The notes under the pieces: generated by a model
Database searches by the model: none
What the model was told of the DNA's origin: nothing
What the model saw: the letters and a program-made list of their open reading frames with translations, nothing else
Shown here: positions 39,407 through 48,184 of the stretch, piece by piece
Layout: each line of letters starts with the position of its first letter
Numbering within the stretch: position 1 is the first letter of the stretch
Assembly: GCF_001435975.1 (NCBI RefSeq)
Contig: NZ_AYYR01000059.1
Coordinates: forward strand, 1 to 48,184
Length of the DNA: 48,184 nucleotides
Reading direction: 5' to 3'
From: Secundilactobacillus collinoides DSM 20515 = JCM 1123
GTDB taxonomy: Bacteria; Bacillota; Bacilli; Lactobacillales; Lactobacillaceae
Program-made: the position numbers and the translations under genes

Positions 39407-40660
39407 ATGTTAAAGGAACACGAAAATTTAACAATGGCCATTTCGACCGTTGTATTAGGCGTTGTAGTTGGTGCCGGTTCACTCTTTCTCGGCGTGTTTT
39501 TAAACCTGATTGAGCACGTTTTTCTGAGTTTCAATGAAAACGAATTCCACCCGTTTGCCTGGACTGTCTCGCCAACCCACCGTTTGCTATCAGTCCTGAT
39601 TGGCGGTATCATCGCCGCCATCGTTTGGTGGCTGATGCGGACGCGCATGCGACCAACCGTCAGCATCGCAAAGGGAATTGCCGGCGAAGAAATGCCAGTT
39701 TGGACGACTATTCTGCACGTCATGACACAAATCTTCTATGTGGGGACCGGTGGCTCAGTCGGACGCGAACTTGCGCCACGGGAGCTGGGGGCCATGATTT
39801 CACAAACTTGGCAACGATTCTTGAAACGGTTCCACGGCGTTGAACTCAGCGAAGACGACCGCAAACTGCTGATTGCAGCGGCAGCTGGTGCTGGTTTCGC
39901 AGGGGTCTACATTGCGCCAATCACTGGGGCCCTATTTTGTTTAGAAATTTTGTACAAGAAGCTCACCAAACGAGCCGTCATGGTTAGCCTGACCATGTCA
40001 GTCATTGCTATGCTGATGGGAGCCATTCTAAAAGGCTTCCGGCCATACTATGCTGTTGGTAGTGGCGATTTCACGTTAAAGTCAGTGGTTTTAGTCCTGA
40101 TTATTGGCCCCGTCAGCGGTTTAGCAGGTGCCTATTTTCGCAAAGGGTTCAAGTGGGCTGGTGCTAAGCAGACTCGCAATAAGAATTTGCTGTGGCAGCT
40201 GCCTTTAGTCGCATTGATTACCGGATTGATTGCCATGCATTACCCAGAAATCATGGGTAATGGCCGGGCATTGGCACAGACCGCGCTGAATAACAAATCT
40301 GCCAGTCTGGTTGGTATCTTTCTATTGGGCGGCTTAGCAAAGGCGGTCGTCACGACCTTCACGTTGCGCGCCGGCGCTGCTGGTGGGGCATTGACACCAT
40401 CCATTTCAGTTGGTGCCGTTATCGGAACCGCCATTGGGTTTGGCGCCGGGCTCTTTATTCCTGGCGTTTCGTTGTGGCAATGCGGGCTGCTCGGGGCCAG
40501 TTCTCTGTTGGCTTCCTCACAGCAAGCCCCACTCATGGCGCTCTTCATGATTTTTGAAGTCAGTCACCTGAACTATTCGGCACTGTTACCATTAGCCATT
40601 GGCGTCAGTCTAGCCATGCTGGTCTCATCCTGGGTGTTGAAACCAAAAAATAATGCCTAA
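39407..40660 (+). CDS. ClC-family chloride channel/antiporter
   Basis: A 417-residue ClC protein with about ten to eleven hydrophobic segments. The three selectivity motifs are visible in variant form: GTGGSVGREL (GSGIP/GREGP type; Glu is the gating residue) near residue 111, GAGFAGVYIAPITGALFCLE (GxFAP type) near 161-180, and GAAGGALTPSISVG near 341. Moves Cl- (possibly in exchange for H+), useful for acid or osmotic stress. No C-terminal CBS domains. ATG at 39407 with AAAGGA upstream. Ends at a shared terminator. Confidence 0.9.
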   Translation: MLKEHENLTMAISTVVLGVVVGAGSLFLGVFLNLIEHVFLSFNENEFHPFAWTVSPTHRLLSVLIGGIIAAIVWWLMRTRMRPTVSIAKGIAGEEMPVWTTILHVMTQIFYVGTGGSVGRELAPRELGAMISQTWQRFLKRFHGVELSEDDRKLLIAAAAGAGFAGVYIAPITGALFCLEILYKKLTKRAVMVSLTMSVIAMLMGAILKGFRPYYAVGSGDFTLKSVVLVLIIGPVSGLAGAYFRKGFKWAGAKQTRNKNLLWQLPLVALITGLIAMHYPEIMGNGRALAQTALNNKSASLVGIFLLGGLAKAVVTTFTLRAGAAGGALTPSISVGAVIGTAIGFGAGLFIPGVSLWQCGLLGASSLLASSQQAPLMALFMIFEVSHLNYSALLPLAIGVSLAMLVSSWVLKPKNNA

Positions 40661-40704
40661 AAAAATGACCTTCGCAGTGAGTTGCTGCGGAGGTCATTTT
40701 TGTT
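40661..40704. terminator. bidirectional terminator
   Basis: Stem AAAATGACCT with AGGTCATTTT plus CGCAG/CTGCG, T runs on both strands; between the ClC gene and the convergent SDR gene. Confidence 0.82.
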
Positions 40705-40707
40705 TTC

Positions 40708-41427
40708 TTATAAATCAACGCCGCCATCGATGTGCAACACCTGACCGGTCATAAAATCATTTTGCATTAAATAAAGGTACCCAGATGCAACCTCATCCGG
40801 CTTTGAAACCCGCCTCAGCGGCACCCCTTCAGCGAACGCTTTTTCCTGTTGCTGCTTATCATCAGTAGACATATTCCGCCACAATCCGGTCGGTGTCCAT
40901 GTTGGTGACACTGCGTTAACCCGGTAATTGGGCGCCATTTCTACAGCTAGCCCCTCCACCATTAGATTGATATCGTGATTGCCGACAATGGCACCCGATG
41001 CAGTTGCCGGACTGCCACCCGATCCAGAGGTAAAGATCAGTGAACCATGCTGATTAAGATGCTGACTGGCAACCTGAGCGAGCCTTAAATTATCGAAAAA
41101 TTTAGCTTCGATTGCCGACCTGATCGCGGTTAATGAATTATCCAGGAAACCGCCGCCCATAGCACCGCCAAGCATTGAGACAACGTGGTCAAACCGAACT
41201 TGGCCATCAAATAACTGTGCCAAGTCCGCTTCCTTGGTTGCATCGAGTTTTAACCCATGAACCGTTGTATTAATATTTTTCAATTGTTCAACAGCCGCAT
41301 TAACCCGGTCTGCATGCCTTCCCACGATCGTGACATCGGCTTTTTCAAGAACGGTCTGTTTGGCAATCTCAAGGCCAAAACCTGAGGTACCGCCAATAAT
41401 TAAAATACGTTTATCTGCTAAGGTCAC
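40708..41427 (-). CDS. short-chain dehydrogenase/reductase lacking the usual catalytic Tyr-Lys pair
   Basis: A 239-residue SDR fold: cofactor motif IIGGTSGFGLEIA (residues about 9-21), the VVGRHADRV segment for the adenosine ribose, LIFTSGSGG (Ser) near 132-140, and the C-terminal MTGQVLHIDGG. At the place of YxxxK the sequence reads SGAIVGNHDINLMVEGLAVE, so neither Tyr nor Lys is present. A divergent SDR group with this loss exists; activity may use other residues or be lost. GTG start with GGAGGG upstream. Function unknown. Confidence 0.85.
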   Translation of the reverse strand: MTLADKRILIIGGTSGFGLEIAKQTVLEKADVTIVGRHADRVNAAVEQLKNINTTVHGLKLDATKEADLAQLFDGQVRFDHVVSMLGGAMGGGFLDNSLTAIRSAIEAKFFDNLRLAQVASQHLNQHGSLIFTSGSGGSPATASGAIVGNHDINLMVEGLAVEMAPNYRVNAVSPTWTPTGLWRNMSTDDKQQQEKAFAEGVPLRRVSKPDEVASGYLYLMQNDFMTGQVLHIDGGVDL

Positions 41428-41670
41428 TTGATTATCCCTCCAGTTGTTTATTTACGAATAGTTAGTGCTTCACCCTTCTAAAGTACCATTATGACTTTAA
41501 AAAAAGCAAACATTTCTTGTTAGTACTGGCAGCAAAATGATTGCAAAACGGGTCGAACAAACTGAGGGTGAGCCCAAGCGCCTAGACCTGATACATATGC
41601 CTGCAATTGCCTCAATATGTCCTCATTATTTAGCTCTAAACGTGCGACTAATAAACCCAGCCGACAAATA

Positions 41671-41720
41671 AAACGGCCTCGCAGACAATCTTAAAGGGAT
41701 TGCCTACGAAGCCGCTTTTA
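41671..41720 (-). terminator. terminator downstream of the YxeA-like gene and a degenerate element
   Basis: Imperfect stem (AAAACGGCcTCG with CGAaGCCGcTTTT, inner CAATC/GATTG) with a T run on the minus strand, about 180 bp after the stop at 41901. It may also act on rightward transcription. Confidence 0.65.
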
Positions 41721-41779
41721 TTCTGAAGAAAACCCAATTATTGGCTCACTTGCCTCGGTTTTCTAATGTTAGTAAGACG

Positions 41780-41900
41780 TTGGGTTTCCGAAACACTTTT
41801 CCTGTATCCAAGTTCTGCGTGGCAAGGAGCTACTGCTGACGCGACTCCGGGCAAAACATCAGTCCCGGATATTTGTTTCAACGGTACTTGCGACGAGCGC
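41780..41900 (-). repeat. degenerate copy of the palindromic element
   Basis: Begins directly after the stop codon of the YxeA-like gene. It has GGGCAAAACATC and GGATATTTG, which match the inner stem of units B1/B2, and GCAAGTAC/GGTACTTGC-like bases, but the outer arms are eroded. Membership in the family is likely but not certain. Confidence 0.45.
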
Positions 41901-42269
41901 TTAGTTCATCGTGCTTAAATGCGTTCGTGCCGCCTTCGGAATCTCTCGCCACTGCACCCGCGCGTAACTCTTCACACCCTTATTTTCTGACCACACGATC
42001 TTAACATAGTGCCCCTTAGTGAATTTCACACCCACCATCGATGTCACCGTCAACGCCTTCGCCTTGCCGACCTTGTCATAGCCGGTCATTTTATAGACAT
42101 AAACTTTCCCCATTGCCTTCCCGGAATCCGATTTTTCCGTATATGAATTGTGCAGGTTGCCAACTTGGGCATAGTACGTCTGCCCATGAAACTCTGAATA
42201 GCCGAAGATTGCTGCAGGAATGATGATCAATAACCCAATTATTAAACCCACCCAGGTTCTTGTTTTCAT
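41901..42269 (-). CDS. YxeA-family small secreted/membrane protein (DUF1093)
   Basis: A 122-residue protein with one N-terminal hydrophobic segment (residues about 5-22, signal or anchor) and a compact mostly beta C-terminal domain: QTYYAQVGNL, VYVYKMTGYDKVGKAKALTVTS, GHYVKIVWSENKGVKSYARVQW. This matches the YxeA-like family of lactobacilli and bacilli, found outside the cell, of unknown role. The ATG at 42269 has GGAGG 8 bp upstream. Its stop codon is followed at once by a degenerate palindromic element and then a terminator. Confidence 0.8.
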   Translation of the reverse strand: MKTRTWVGLIIGLLIIIPAAIFGYSEFHGQTYYAQVGNLHNSYTEKSDSGKAMGKVYVYKMTGYDKVGKAKALTVTSMVGVKFTKGHYVKIVWSENKGVKSYARVQWREIPKAARTHLSTMN

Positions 42270-42410
42270 GTTGAGATCCTCCAAATGGTTGGTTAATTAC
42301 TTGACTAGCTAACTATATAACATGAAAACTACTTTTGCAATTAAAAACGCCCTGTTTTATAAATAAAGTCAGCGCCTCCAAAACGTTGATTTACCGATTT
42401 GTTTCCTAAC

Positions 42411-43085
42411 CTATTCTATTGTCATCAAACCGTCAGCATTCAAAATTGTGACTAAACTTCTACCACTTTGGCTGATTAAATGCTGGTTTGAAAATTGTGT
42501 CAATTTCCGACTGATTGTTTCCGGTGAAGTCCCCAAGTACGCAGCCAAGTCCTTCTTCGCAATCGGTAATTTAAAACTGACCTGACCAAGTGCCGAACTG
42601 GTCTCCACTAAGTAAGTTGCCAGACGTTCGCCAACACTGCTGGTTAACGTTGCAACTGCCTGTGATTCAAGGGCTGCTACGCGCTTACCAAGCGCATTCA
42701 GCATGTTCAAAGCAATCGATTGAGACGTTGCCAGCAACTGCTGAAAATCGTGTCGTGAAATCGTGCACGCCTGTGTCGGTACCAGTGCCTGAGCAGTGGT
42801 AGTCCGATCCGTGTCTTGAAACAAGATTGCTTCGCCATCAAAATCACCGCTCGTCAGCACTCTGATCAGCTGTTCGCGCCCGTTGGCAGTCGTTTGCGTT
42901 ACCTTAGCTTGACCATGGGCGATAATGACCAACGATTGTGCATCATCACCAGCCATAAACAGGTAATCCCCCTTCTTAAAATACCGTTCCTGAACGAGTG
43001 CGGCCACGGCACCAACCGTTTCTTCGTCTAATTCCTGAAAGATTGGGACCAACTGCACACACGCAACAGCATCATGTCTATCCAT
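42411..43085 (-). CDS. Crp/Fnr-family transcriptional regulator
   Basis: A 224-residue Crp/Fnr protein: cyclic-nucleotide-binding-like barrel about 10-115 (KKGDYLFMAGDDAQSLVII, GDFDGEAILF), dimer helix, and the HTH LPIAKKDLAAYLGTSPETIS with recognition helix near residues 170-188. It has Cys9 (and one at about 110) rather than the cluster Cys set of E. coli FNR, like FLP of lactobacilli. ATG with AAAGGAGGGG upstream. A near-perfect FNR box lies upstream, suggesting autoregulation and control of the divergent pot operon. Confidence 0.9.
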   Translation of the reverse strand: MDRHDAVACVQLVPIFQELDEETVGAVAALVQERYFKKGDYLFMAGDDAQSLVIIAHGQAKVTQTTANGREQLIRVLTSGDFDGEAILFQDTDRTTTAQALVPTQACTISRHDFQQLLATSQSIALNMLNALGKRVAALESQAVATLTSSVGERLATYLVETSSALGQVSFKLPIAKKDLAAYLGTSPETISRKLTQFSNQHLISQSGRSLVTILNADGLMTIE

Positions 43086-43144
43086 GAAACCCCTCCTTTG
43101 ATTGCTATTTACCACCTAGTCTACCAGACTGTGCCGAAATTACC

Positions 43145-43158
43145 TTGACTAAGATCAA
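43145..43158. promoter_or_regulatory. FNR-box-like site
   Basis: TTGACTAAGATCAA matches the FNR consensus TTGAT-N4-ATCAA in 9 of 10 positions, 60 bp upstream of the Crp/Fnr gene start. It may control this gene and, across 430 bp, the pot operon. Confidence 0.65.
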
Positions 43159-43353
43159 GTTCACAGCAAAATCTTCAATTGAAAATCGTCTGACCTATAC
43201 CATTTTAAATAATGATCCGCGAGGCGGCATCGTCGTACATCATCAATATCGTTCTTTTCCGGGAATCAATTGACAGACACGTGCTGTAGAAGCGTGCCGG
43301 ATCATCCCTATTAACAACGCTACTGGCAGGGTTGTTCAACCGGAAGTTCCGCG

Positions 43354-43369
43354 TCCATCATTAATGATG
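43354..43369. promoter_or_regulatory. 16-bp palindrome upstream of the pot promoter
   Basis: CCATCATTAATGATGG is a perfect palindrome; GGTTGTTCAACC (43329-43340) is another 12-bp one nearby. Both lie 50-95 bp upstream of the pot -35 box and may be regulator sites, binding protein unknown. Confidence 0.45.
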
Positions 43370-43421
43370 GTTACCAACTAGACAATCAGCTTATTCTGTC
43401 GTGTTCACCGTGATTAATTGC

Positions 43422-43450
43422 TTGGTTTTACGCACTAAACCAATTATAAT
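43422..43450 (+). promoter_or_regulatory. promoter of potABCD
   Basis: -35 TTGGTT (43422-43427), 17-bp spacer, consensus -10 TATAAT (43445-43450). Leader of about 130 bases to the start codon. Confidence 0.7.
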
Positions 43451-43583
43451 AGTGTCTGGTCGTTTAACCTGCGGCAGTGGCGATTTGGCGCTCGCCGGCA
43501 GGTACTTTGACCCACAAACTAAACCATAACGAATCAGAGTTTACTGACACGTCTCAACTGTTAGTAATCGAGGGGGAAAGACG

Positions 43584-44693
43584 ATGACTGAACCAATTAT
43601 TCGCCTAAAAAACGTCGTGAAACGTTACGATGAAACTGAAGTGCTCAAGGGCATTGATATTGACCTTGAGCAGGGAAAATTTTATACACTGCTGGGACCT
43701 TCCGGATGCGGTAAAACCACCATTTTACGGATCATCGCCGGTTTTGAAGATGCCACTGAAGGCGATGTGCTCTTCAACGGCAAACGTATCAATGACCTGC
43801 CAGCAAACAAACGAAAAGTAAACACGGTATTCCAAAACTATGCGTTGTTCCCGCACATGAACGTGCACGACAACGTTTCATTTGGCTTACGGTTGCAAAA
43901 AAAATTCTCCAAGCAAGAAATTGATGACAGGGTTGCAACCGCCCTGAATTCGGTGCGGTTAAAAGGCTATGCTGACCGCCAAATTAGTGAGCTATCGGGT
44001 GGTCAGCAGCAACGAGTCGCCATTGCCCGGGCCATTGTGATGAACCCCAAAATGTTGCTGCTGGATGAGCCCTTGTCAGCGTTAGATGCAAAATTGCGTC
44101 GCGATATGCAGTATGAACTGCGTGATTTGCAGCAGCGCTTGGGCATCACGTTTCTATTTGTGACCCATGATCAGGAAGAAGCCCTCGCAATGAGCGATGA
44201 AATTTTTGTGATGAACAACGGCAACGTCCTGCAGAGCGGCACGCCCGTCGACATTTACGATGAGCCGATCAATCATTTTGTCGCTGATTTTATTGGTGAG
44301 TCCAATATTCTAAACGGTACCATGGTTCAGGATTACGAAGTGGCCTTCGTCGGCAAAACCTTTGAATGTGCGGATGCCGGTATGCGGCCGAACGAACCGG
44401 TGGAGGTCGTTTTACGTCCTGAGGACTTGGACATTACCACTGTCGAAGCCGGTAAACTCTCAGTGACCATCGACAGTCAGCTCTTTCGCGGCGACTACTA
44501 CGAAATCGTTGCCACTGATGATGACAAGAATGAATGGCTGGTGCACGCAACCAACCCTGCTGAAGAGGGTCAAAAAGTGGGTCTCACCTTCGACCCCTAC
44601 GACATCCATGTCATGCGGCTGCATGAAACGGAAGCCGACTTTGATGCACGTTTGGAGAAGTACGAAGATGCTGAAGAGGAGGCCGGCCAATGA
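43584..44693 (+). CDS. potA: spermidine/putrescine ABC transporter ATPase
   Basis: A 369-residue ABC ATPase of the PotA/MalK type: Walker A GPSGCGKT near residue 39, Q-loop [13 protein letters not shown] near 79, signature [11 protein letters not shown] near 135, Walker [12 protein letters not shown] near 158, His-switch FVTHDQEEA near 194, and a C-terminal TOBE domain after about 240. Energises polyamine import. ATG with GAGGGGG upstream. First of four overlapping genes. Confidence 0.95.
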   Translation: MTEPIIRLKNVVKRYDETEVLKGIDIDLEQGKFYTLLGPSGCGKTTILRIIAGFEDATEGDVLFNGKRINDLPANKRKVNTVFQNYALFPHMNVHDNVSFGLRLQKKFSKQEIDDRVATALNSVRLKGYADRQISELSGGQQQRVAIARAIVMNPKMLLLDEPLSALDAKLRRDMQYELRDLQQRLGITFLFVTHDQEEALAMSDEIFVMNNGNVLQSGTPVDIYDEPINHFVADFIGESNILNGTMVQDYEVAFVGKTFECADAGMRPNEPVEVVLRPEDLDITTVEAGKLSVTIDSQLFRGDYYEIVATDDDKNEWLVHATNPAEEGQKVGLTFDPYDIHVMRLHETEADFDARLEKYEDAEEEAGQ

Positions 44694-45511
44694 ACCATCG
44701 CCAATTTGCCAACTGGACTTACTACGTCCCCTATGGGCTGTGGATCGGCCTTTTCGTTATTGCGCCAGTCGGCCTGATCATCTACCAGTCGTTTCTGAAC
44801 CTGAATAATCACTTCACGTTGCAAAACTATGTCACCTACTTTAAATCTGGGACGTATTTGATGATGACCGTCAACTCGCTATGGTGGGCATTTTTGATCA
44901 CTGTATTTACGTTATTGATCAGCTACCCGGCAGCCTACTTTATTCACCAATTGAAACACCGGCAGCTGTGGATCTTACTGACAATTTTACCCACTTGGAT
45001 CAACCTGCTGTTAAAGGCTTACGCATTCATCGGTATCTTTAGTCAATCAGGGATTGCCAATCAGTTCCTTGGTCTGTTTGGAATCGCACCGCAGCAGATT
45101 CTCTTTACAAATTTCAGCTTTGTATTCGTGGCCACCTACATCCAGATTCCATTTATGATTTTACCAATCTATAATGCCATCGATGACCTGGACCTCTCCT
45201 ATATCAACGCCAGCCGTGATCTTGGGGCAACCAACTGGCAGACCTTTACCAAGGTTATTTGGCCGCTGACCATGCCCGGCGTCAAGTCGGGCGTTCAGTC
45301 TGTTTTTATTCCATCGCTCTCGCTCTTTATGCTGACCCGGCTGATTGGCGGCAACAAAGTCATCACCCTTGGGACTGCCATTGAAGAACACTTCCTTACC
45401 ACCATGAACTGGGGCATGGGCTCCACGATTGGCGTTGTGCTGATCGTCGCGATGGTCATTATTATGGTGCTGACCGGTGAACGTAAAACAGAGGGGAGGT
45501 TGTCACGATGA
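44690..45511 (+). CDS. potB: spermidine/putrescine ABC transporter permease 1
   Basis: A 273-residue inner-membrane permease with six helices; the EAA-loop is [24 protein letters not shown] near 177-200, which docks on PotA. The start overlaps the potA stop by 4 bp and carries GAGGAGG, so translation is coupled. Pairs with PotC. Confidence 0.95.
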   Translation: MNHRQFANWTYYVPYGLWIGLFVIAPVGLIIYQSFLNLNNHFTLQNYVTYFKSGTYLMMTVNSLWWAFLITVFTLLISYPAAYFIHQLKHRQLWILLTILPTWINLLLKAYAFIGIFSQSGIANQFLGLFGIAPQQILFTNFSFVFVATYIQIPFMILPIYNAIDDLDLSYINASRDLGATNWQTFTKVIWPLTMPGVKSGVQSVFIPSLSLFMLTRLIGGNKVITLGTAIEEHFLTTMNWGMGSTIGVVLIVAMVIIMVLTGERKTEGRLSR

Positions 45512-46335
45512 CCAAAAAAAGATTTAAGTGGTCCTACCTTTACCTCATTGTTGTATTTGCTATTTTATACGCACCCATTCTTTTTCTGATCGTTTATTCC
45601 TTTAATTCAGGCAGTACGATGGACAGTTTTCAGGGGTTGACCTTAGCCCATTACAAAACATTGTTTGCGGACGACCGGCTCATCGCTATCGTGCTTGATA
45701 CGATAATCATTGCCCTATTGTCGGCGGTGATTGCAACGATTGCCGGCACCTTTGGCGCGTTATGGATCCATCAAACGAGCCGACCCGTGTTCAAAAATAC
45801 CCTTTTATCCTTAAACAACATCCTGATGGTCTCTCCTGATGTCATCATCGGCGCCAGTTTCCTCATCTTTTTCACCACGTTGAAAGTCCCGCTGGGGTTC
45901 TTCTCAGTTCTGCTGAGCCACGCGGCCTTTTCAATTCCTATCGTTGTCTTGATGGTCCTGCCGCGACTGAAGGAACTCAATACCAGCATGCTGGACGCGG
46001 CGGCTGACCTCGGTGCAACACAACGGCAAATTCTTAGCGACGTTGTCATTCCGTTCATTACACCGGGCATCTTTTCCGGCTTCTTTATGGCGCTAACCTA
46101 TTCGCTAGACGACTTTGCGGTGACCTTTTTCGTCACCGGCAACGGGTTCACCACCTTGTCTGTAGAAATCTATTCTCGGGCTCGTCAGGGCATCAACCTT
46201 GAGATCAACGCCTTATCAGGATTGATTTTCCTCATCACACTGATTCTGATTGTCGGCTACTACTTCATGCAGCAGGCATCGCAAAAACGGCTAGCAAAAC
46301 GGCGTCGCGCTAGAAGTGAGGTGACCGGCCTATGA
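45508..46335 (+). CDS. potC: spermidine/putrescine ABC transporter permease 2
   Basis: A 275-residue permease, six helices, EAA-loop AAADLGATQRQILSDVVIPFITPG near 164-187, and a basic C-terminus (KRLAKRRRARSE). Overlaps potB by 4 bp with GAGGGGAGG upstream. Second half of the translocation channel for polyamines. Confidence 0.95.
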   Translation: MTKKRFKWSYLYLIVVFAILYAPILFLIVYSFNSGSTMDSFQGLTLAHYKTLFADDRLIAIVLDTIIIALLSAVIATIAGTFGALWIHQTSRPVFKNTLLSLNNILMVSPDVIIGASFLIFFTTLKVPLGFFSVLLSHAAFSIPIVVLMVLPRLKELNTSMLDAAADLGATQRQILSDVVIPFITPGIFSGFFMALTYSLDDFAVTFFVTGNGFTTLSVEIYSRARQGINLEINALSGLIFLITLILIVGYYFMQQASQKRLAKRRRARSEVTGL

Positions 46336-47408
46336 AACGCTTAGTGAGCTATGTCATTTTAATTCTTGCGGTCTGCGGGCTGCTCGGCTTTTCTGCGAAT
46401 CGGTTGACCGCCAGTGATAATAGCGGCGGTGGCAGCAAAGAACTCAATCTCTACAACTGGGGTGACTACATTGACCCGGCATTGATCACCAAGTTTGAAA
46501 AACAGACCGGCTATCATGTCAACGTGGAAACCTTTGATTCTAACGAAGCAATGTACACCAAGATCAAACAGGGTGGCACCAATTACGACCTCACTGTGCC
46601 AAGCGACTACATGATTGAAAAAATGCGTGCCGCTCACCTGCTAGTCCCATTAAACAAAGCAAAACTCCACGGCATGCATAACTTTGACTCACGGCTCATG
46701 AACCTCGAGTTCGATCCGCATAACAAGTACTCCATTCCTTATTTCTGGGGCACCCTCGGCATTGTCTATAACGATCAGGACGTTAAACCGGGCGCCATTC
46801 AGCACTGGAATGATCTCTGGTCGTCAAAGTATAAAAATAACATTATGTTAGTTGATTCCGCCCGCGATGTGTTGGGTTTTGCGCTGGTTTCAAACGGCGC
46901 GTCCATGAATACGACCAACCTCAAAACACTGGTTGCGGCCAAAAACAAGCTTGACCGACTCACACCGAACGTCAAAGCCATCGTTGCGGACGAAATCAAA
47001 ATGTACATGGCCGAAAATGAATCTGCCATCGCGGTCGATTGGTCAGGCGAAGCTTCCGAAATGATGGCCAACAACCGTCATTTACACTATGTTGTGCCAT
47101 CTGAAGGCAGCAATCTGTGGTTTGATAACCTGGTCATTCCAAAGACTGCCAAACATTACAAAGCCATCTATGCTTTTCTAAACTTCATGATGAAACCTGC
47201 AAACGCCGCGCAAAACGCCAAGTACGTAGGTTACGCCACGCCAAATAAGGCGGCTCAGCAGTTGCTGCCTGCCTCCGTTCGTAATGACAAACAATTCTAC
47301 CCGGATGCCAAAACCATGGCGCATCTGCAAATTTACAAGAATTTATCACCTGAGATGGTCGGTGAATACAACGATCTATACCTTGAGTTTAAGATGCATC
47401 ACAAATAA
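46332..47408 (+). CDS. potD: spermidine/putrescine ABC transporter substrate-binding protein
   Basis: A 358-residue periplasmic-type binding protein. N-terminal hydrophobic segment (residues about 6-26) with Cys15 not in a good lipobox, so an uncleaved membrane anchor is as likely as lipidation. Binding motifs: LNLYNWGDYIDP near 37-48, PSDYMIEKM near 92, WGTLGIVYND near 137, and the SGEASEMMANNRH segment. Captures spermidine/putrescine for PotABC. The ATG overlaps the potC stop by 4 bp. The operon ends here; I saw no obvious terminator before the next gene. Confidence 0.94.
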   Translation: MKRLVSYVILILAVCGLLGFSANRLTASDNSGGGSKELNLYNWGDYIDPALITKFEKQTGYHVNVETFDSNEAMYTKIKQGGTNYDLTVPSDYMIEKMRAAHLLVPLNKAKLHGMHNFDSRLMNLEFDPHNKYSIPYFWGTLGIVYNDQDVKPGAIQHWNDLWSSKYKNNIMLVDSARDVLGFALVSNGASMNTTNLKTLVAAKNKLDRLTPNVKAIVADEIKMYMAENESAIAVDWSGEASEMMANNRHLHYVVPSEGSNLWFDNLVIPKTAKHYKAIYAFLNFMMKPANAAQNAKYVGYATPNKAAQQLLPASVRNDKQFYPDAKTMAHLQIYKNLSPEMVGEYNDLYLEFKMHHK

Positions 47409-47515
47409 CACTGACTGCAAATGAGCCGTTGCGCAGCACAATTCAACAGACTTTTCTATCATCTTCATTGCTAATTGCCATCAGATAGCGCTAGAATAAA
47501 CCTAGAGGTGATTTC

Positions 47516-47854
47516 ATGGCAGAATCTAAAAATGAAAGAAAACATCAAGTCATCGTTGATATGAATGACTTTTTATTAGAATACGCAGCAAAAAAGATAG
47601 GCAATAAAGATGACCTTGCGGAAATCGTTTACAAAGCTGGTAAGGATGATCTTAAAGGTCTTGATGACCTCTTCAAGGATCAGGGTGAAGGACGATTGAA
47701 GTCCTACCTGGCGGTTGGCGAAGGCGCTATTTCGGACGAACCAAGTGTCACGGACCAAGAAACAGCAGAAAGCCGTGCGGAGACATTGACCAAAGAAGCA
47801 ATGGCCTATCTTGGCAAACACCTCCAAGAGTTTGACGCTTGGAAAAATAACTAG
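47516..47854 (+). CDS. small acidic hypothetical protein
   Basis: A 112-residue soluble, acidic, mostly helical protein (for example EYAAKKIGNKDDLAEIVYKAGKDD, then AESRAETLTKEAMAYLGKHLQEF). No recognised domain. ATG with AGAGGTG upstream and a terminator downstream, 107 bp after potD, so probably its own unit. Lactobacillus-type small acidic proteins of unknown role are common. Confidence 0.7.
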   Translation: MAESKNERKHQVIVDMNDFLLEYAAKKIGNKDDLAEIVYKAGKDDLKGLDDLFKDQGEGRLKSYLAVGEGAISDEPSVTDQETAESRAETLTKEAMAYLGKHLQEFDAWKNN

Positions 47855-47961
47855 TCTCGTTCCCTTTTGGACGAACTTTCCATATCTAAAAATACGGCCA
47901 TTGCGCGTCGCATTTTGGTACCAAAAAACAACCATTATTTTAAAATAATGTTCATAAAAAC

Positions 47962-47994
47962 GGCGTGCCAGCTCAGTTCCGGCACGCCATTTTT
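47962..47994 (+). terminator. terminator after the small acidic protein
   Basis: Perfect stem GGCGTGCC/GGCACGCC, then ATTTTTG. The remaining 47995-48184 is A/T-rich with no gene or structure I can support. Confidence 0.8.
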
Positions 47995-48184
47995 GCGTTT
48001 TATACACAATATTGTGAATTAATTACACGTGTAACCCTGCCAAATGAGCACATCGTTTTAACGATTTTAACAATTCCTTAAATAAGATTAAGGCCTATGA
48101 TATCACCCTTTTCAAACCTTAATTCAACCCCCGGAATGTCAACTCAAGTGCAACAACCATGGAGCCAGGCCGTGAGCTAGCTTG

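Noticed and set aside
1-48184. tRNA, rRNA or phage integration site
   Set aside because: No cloverleaf, rRNA or attachment-site signature was recognised on either strand.

Overview
The window looks like the chromosome of a lactic acid bacterium of the family Lactobacillaceae (heterofermentative lactobacilli such as Secundilactobacillus, Levilactobacillus or Lentilactobacillus are my best guess; genus not provable here). Support: strong Gram-positive ribosome binding sites with many TTG/GTG starts, a PyrR-type pyrimidine attenuator, a TPP riboswitch in front of an ECF thiamine-precursor transporter, cre-like sites, a LysM/Apf-type secreted wall protein, a potABCD operon next to a Crp/Fnr regulator, and very few long intergenic gaps.

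Layout. (1) 1-8900: an A/T-rich sugar-acid catabolic island. Reading leftward from 4690: a D-2-hydroxyacid dehydrogenase, an unrecognised 334-residue propeller-like protein, an FGGY kinase of the L-xylulose/3-keto-L-gulonate type, a 3-epimerase (UlaE/SgbU type) and the start of a 4-epimerase (AraD/UlaF/SgbE type, cut by the window edge). A LacI-family regulator is divergent. Facing it is a second operon of two YhcH/YjgK/YiaL-family proteins flanking an ACS-family (hexuronate-like) MFS transporter. Five near-identical palindromes and three cre-like sites mark it as one regulon. The gene set resembles the E. coli yia/sgb and ula routes to D-xylulose-5-phosphate, with a different reductase and transporter and without a visible decarboxylase. 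(2) 9200-16400: ferredoxin/thioredoxin-reductase-like flavoenzyme, PrsW-like membrane protease, nucleoside hydrolase, two Cof-type HAD phosphatases, and pyrFE behind its own promoter and PyrR-type attenuator. (3) 16900-21500: an MFS transporter, then a TPP riboswitch controlling ykoE-ykoD-ykoC and a small membrane protein. (4) 21600-25400: a lipoprotein, folD, an NlpC/P60 hydrolase, then a 650-bp tandem array of large palindromes. (5) 25400-38000: small regulators and housekeeping genes (macrodomain, DegV, asparaginase, AEC permease, YjjG-type HAD, Apf-like LysM protein, GNAT, MazG-like), including a protein made of four Sm-like repeats, a 52-codon gene with its own terminator, and a lone AP2-domain protein. 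(6) 37200-48184: HxlR regulator with an Old Yellow Enzyme, ClC channel, atypical SDR, YxeA-like protein, Crp/Fnr regulator, potABCD and a small hypothetical.

The two most unusual things are the sugar-acid island with its unrecognised member and coordinated operators, and a family of large palindromic elements (about 130-170 bp). The elements occur between stop codons and terminators of three unrelated genes and as a four-unit array; their arms differ between copies by compensatory changes, which argues for selection on a folded RNA or cruciform.
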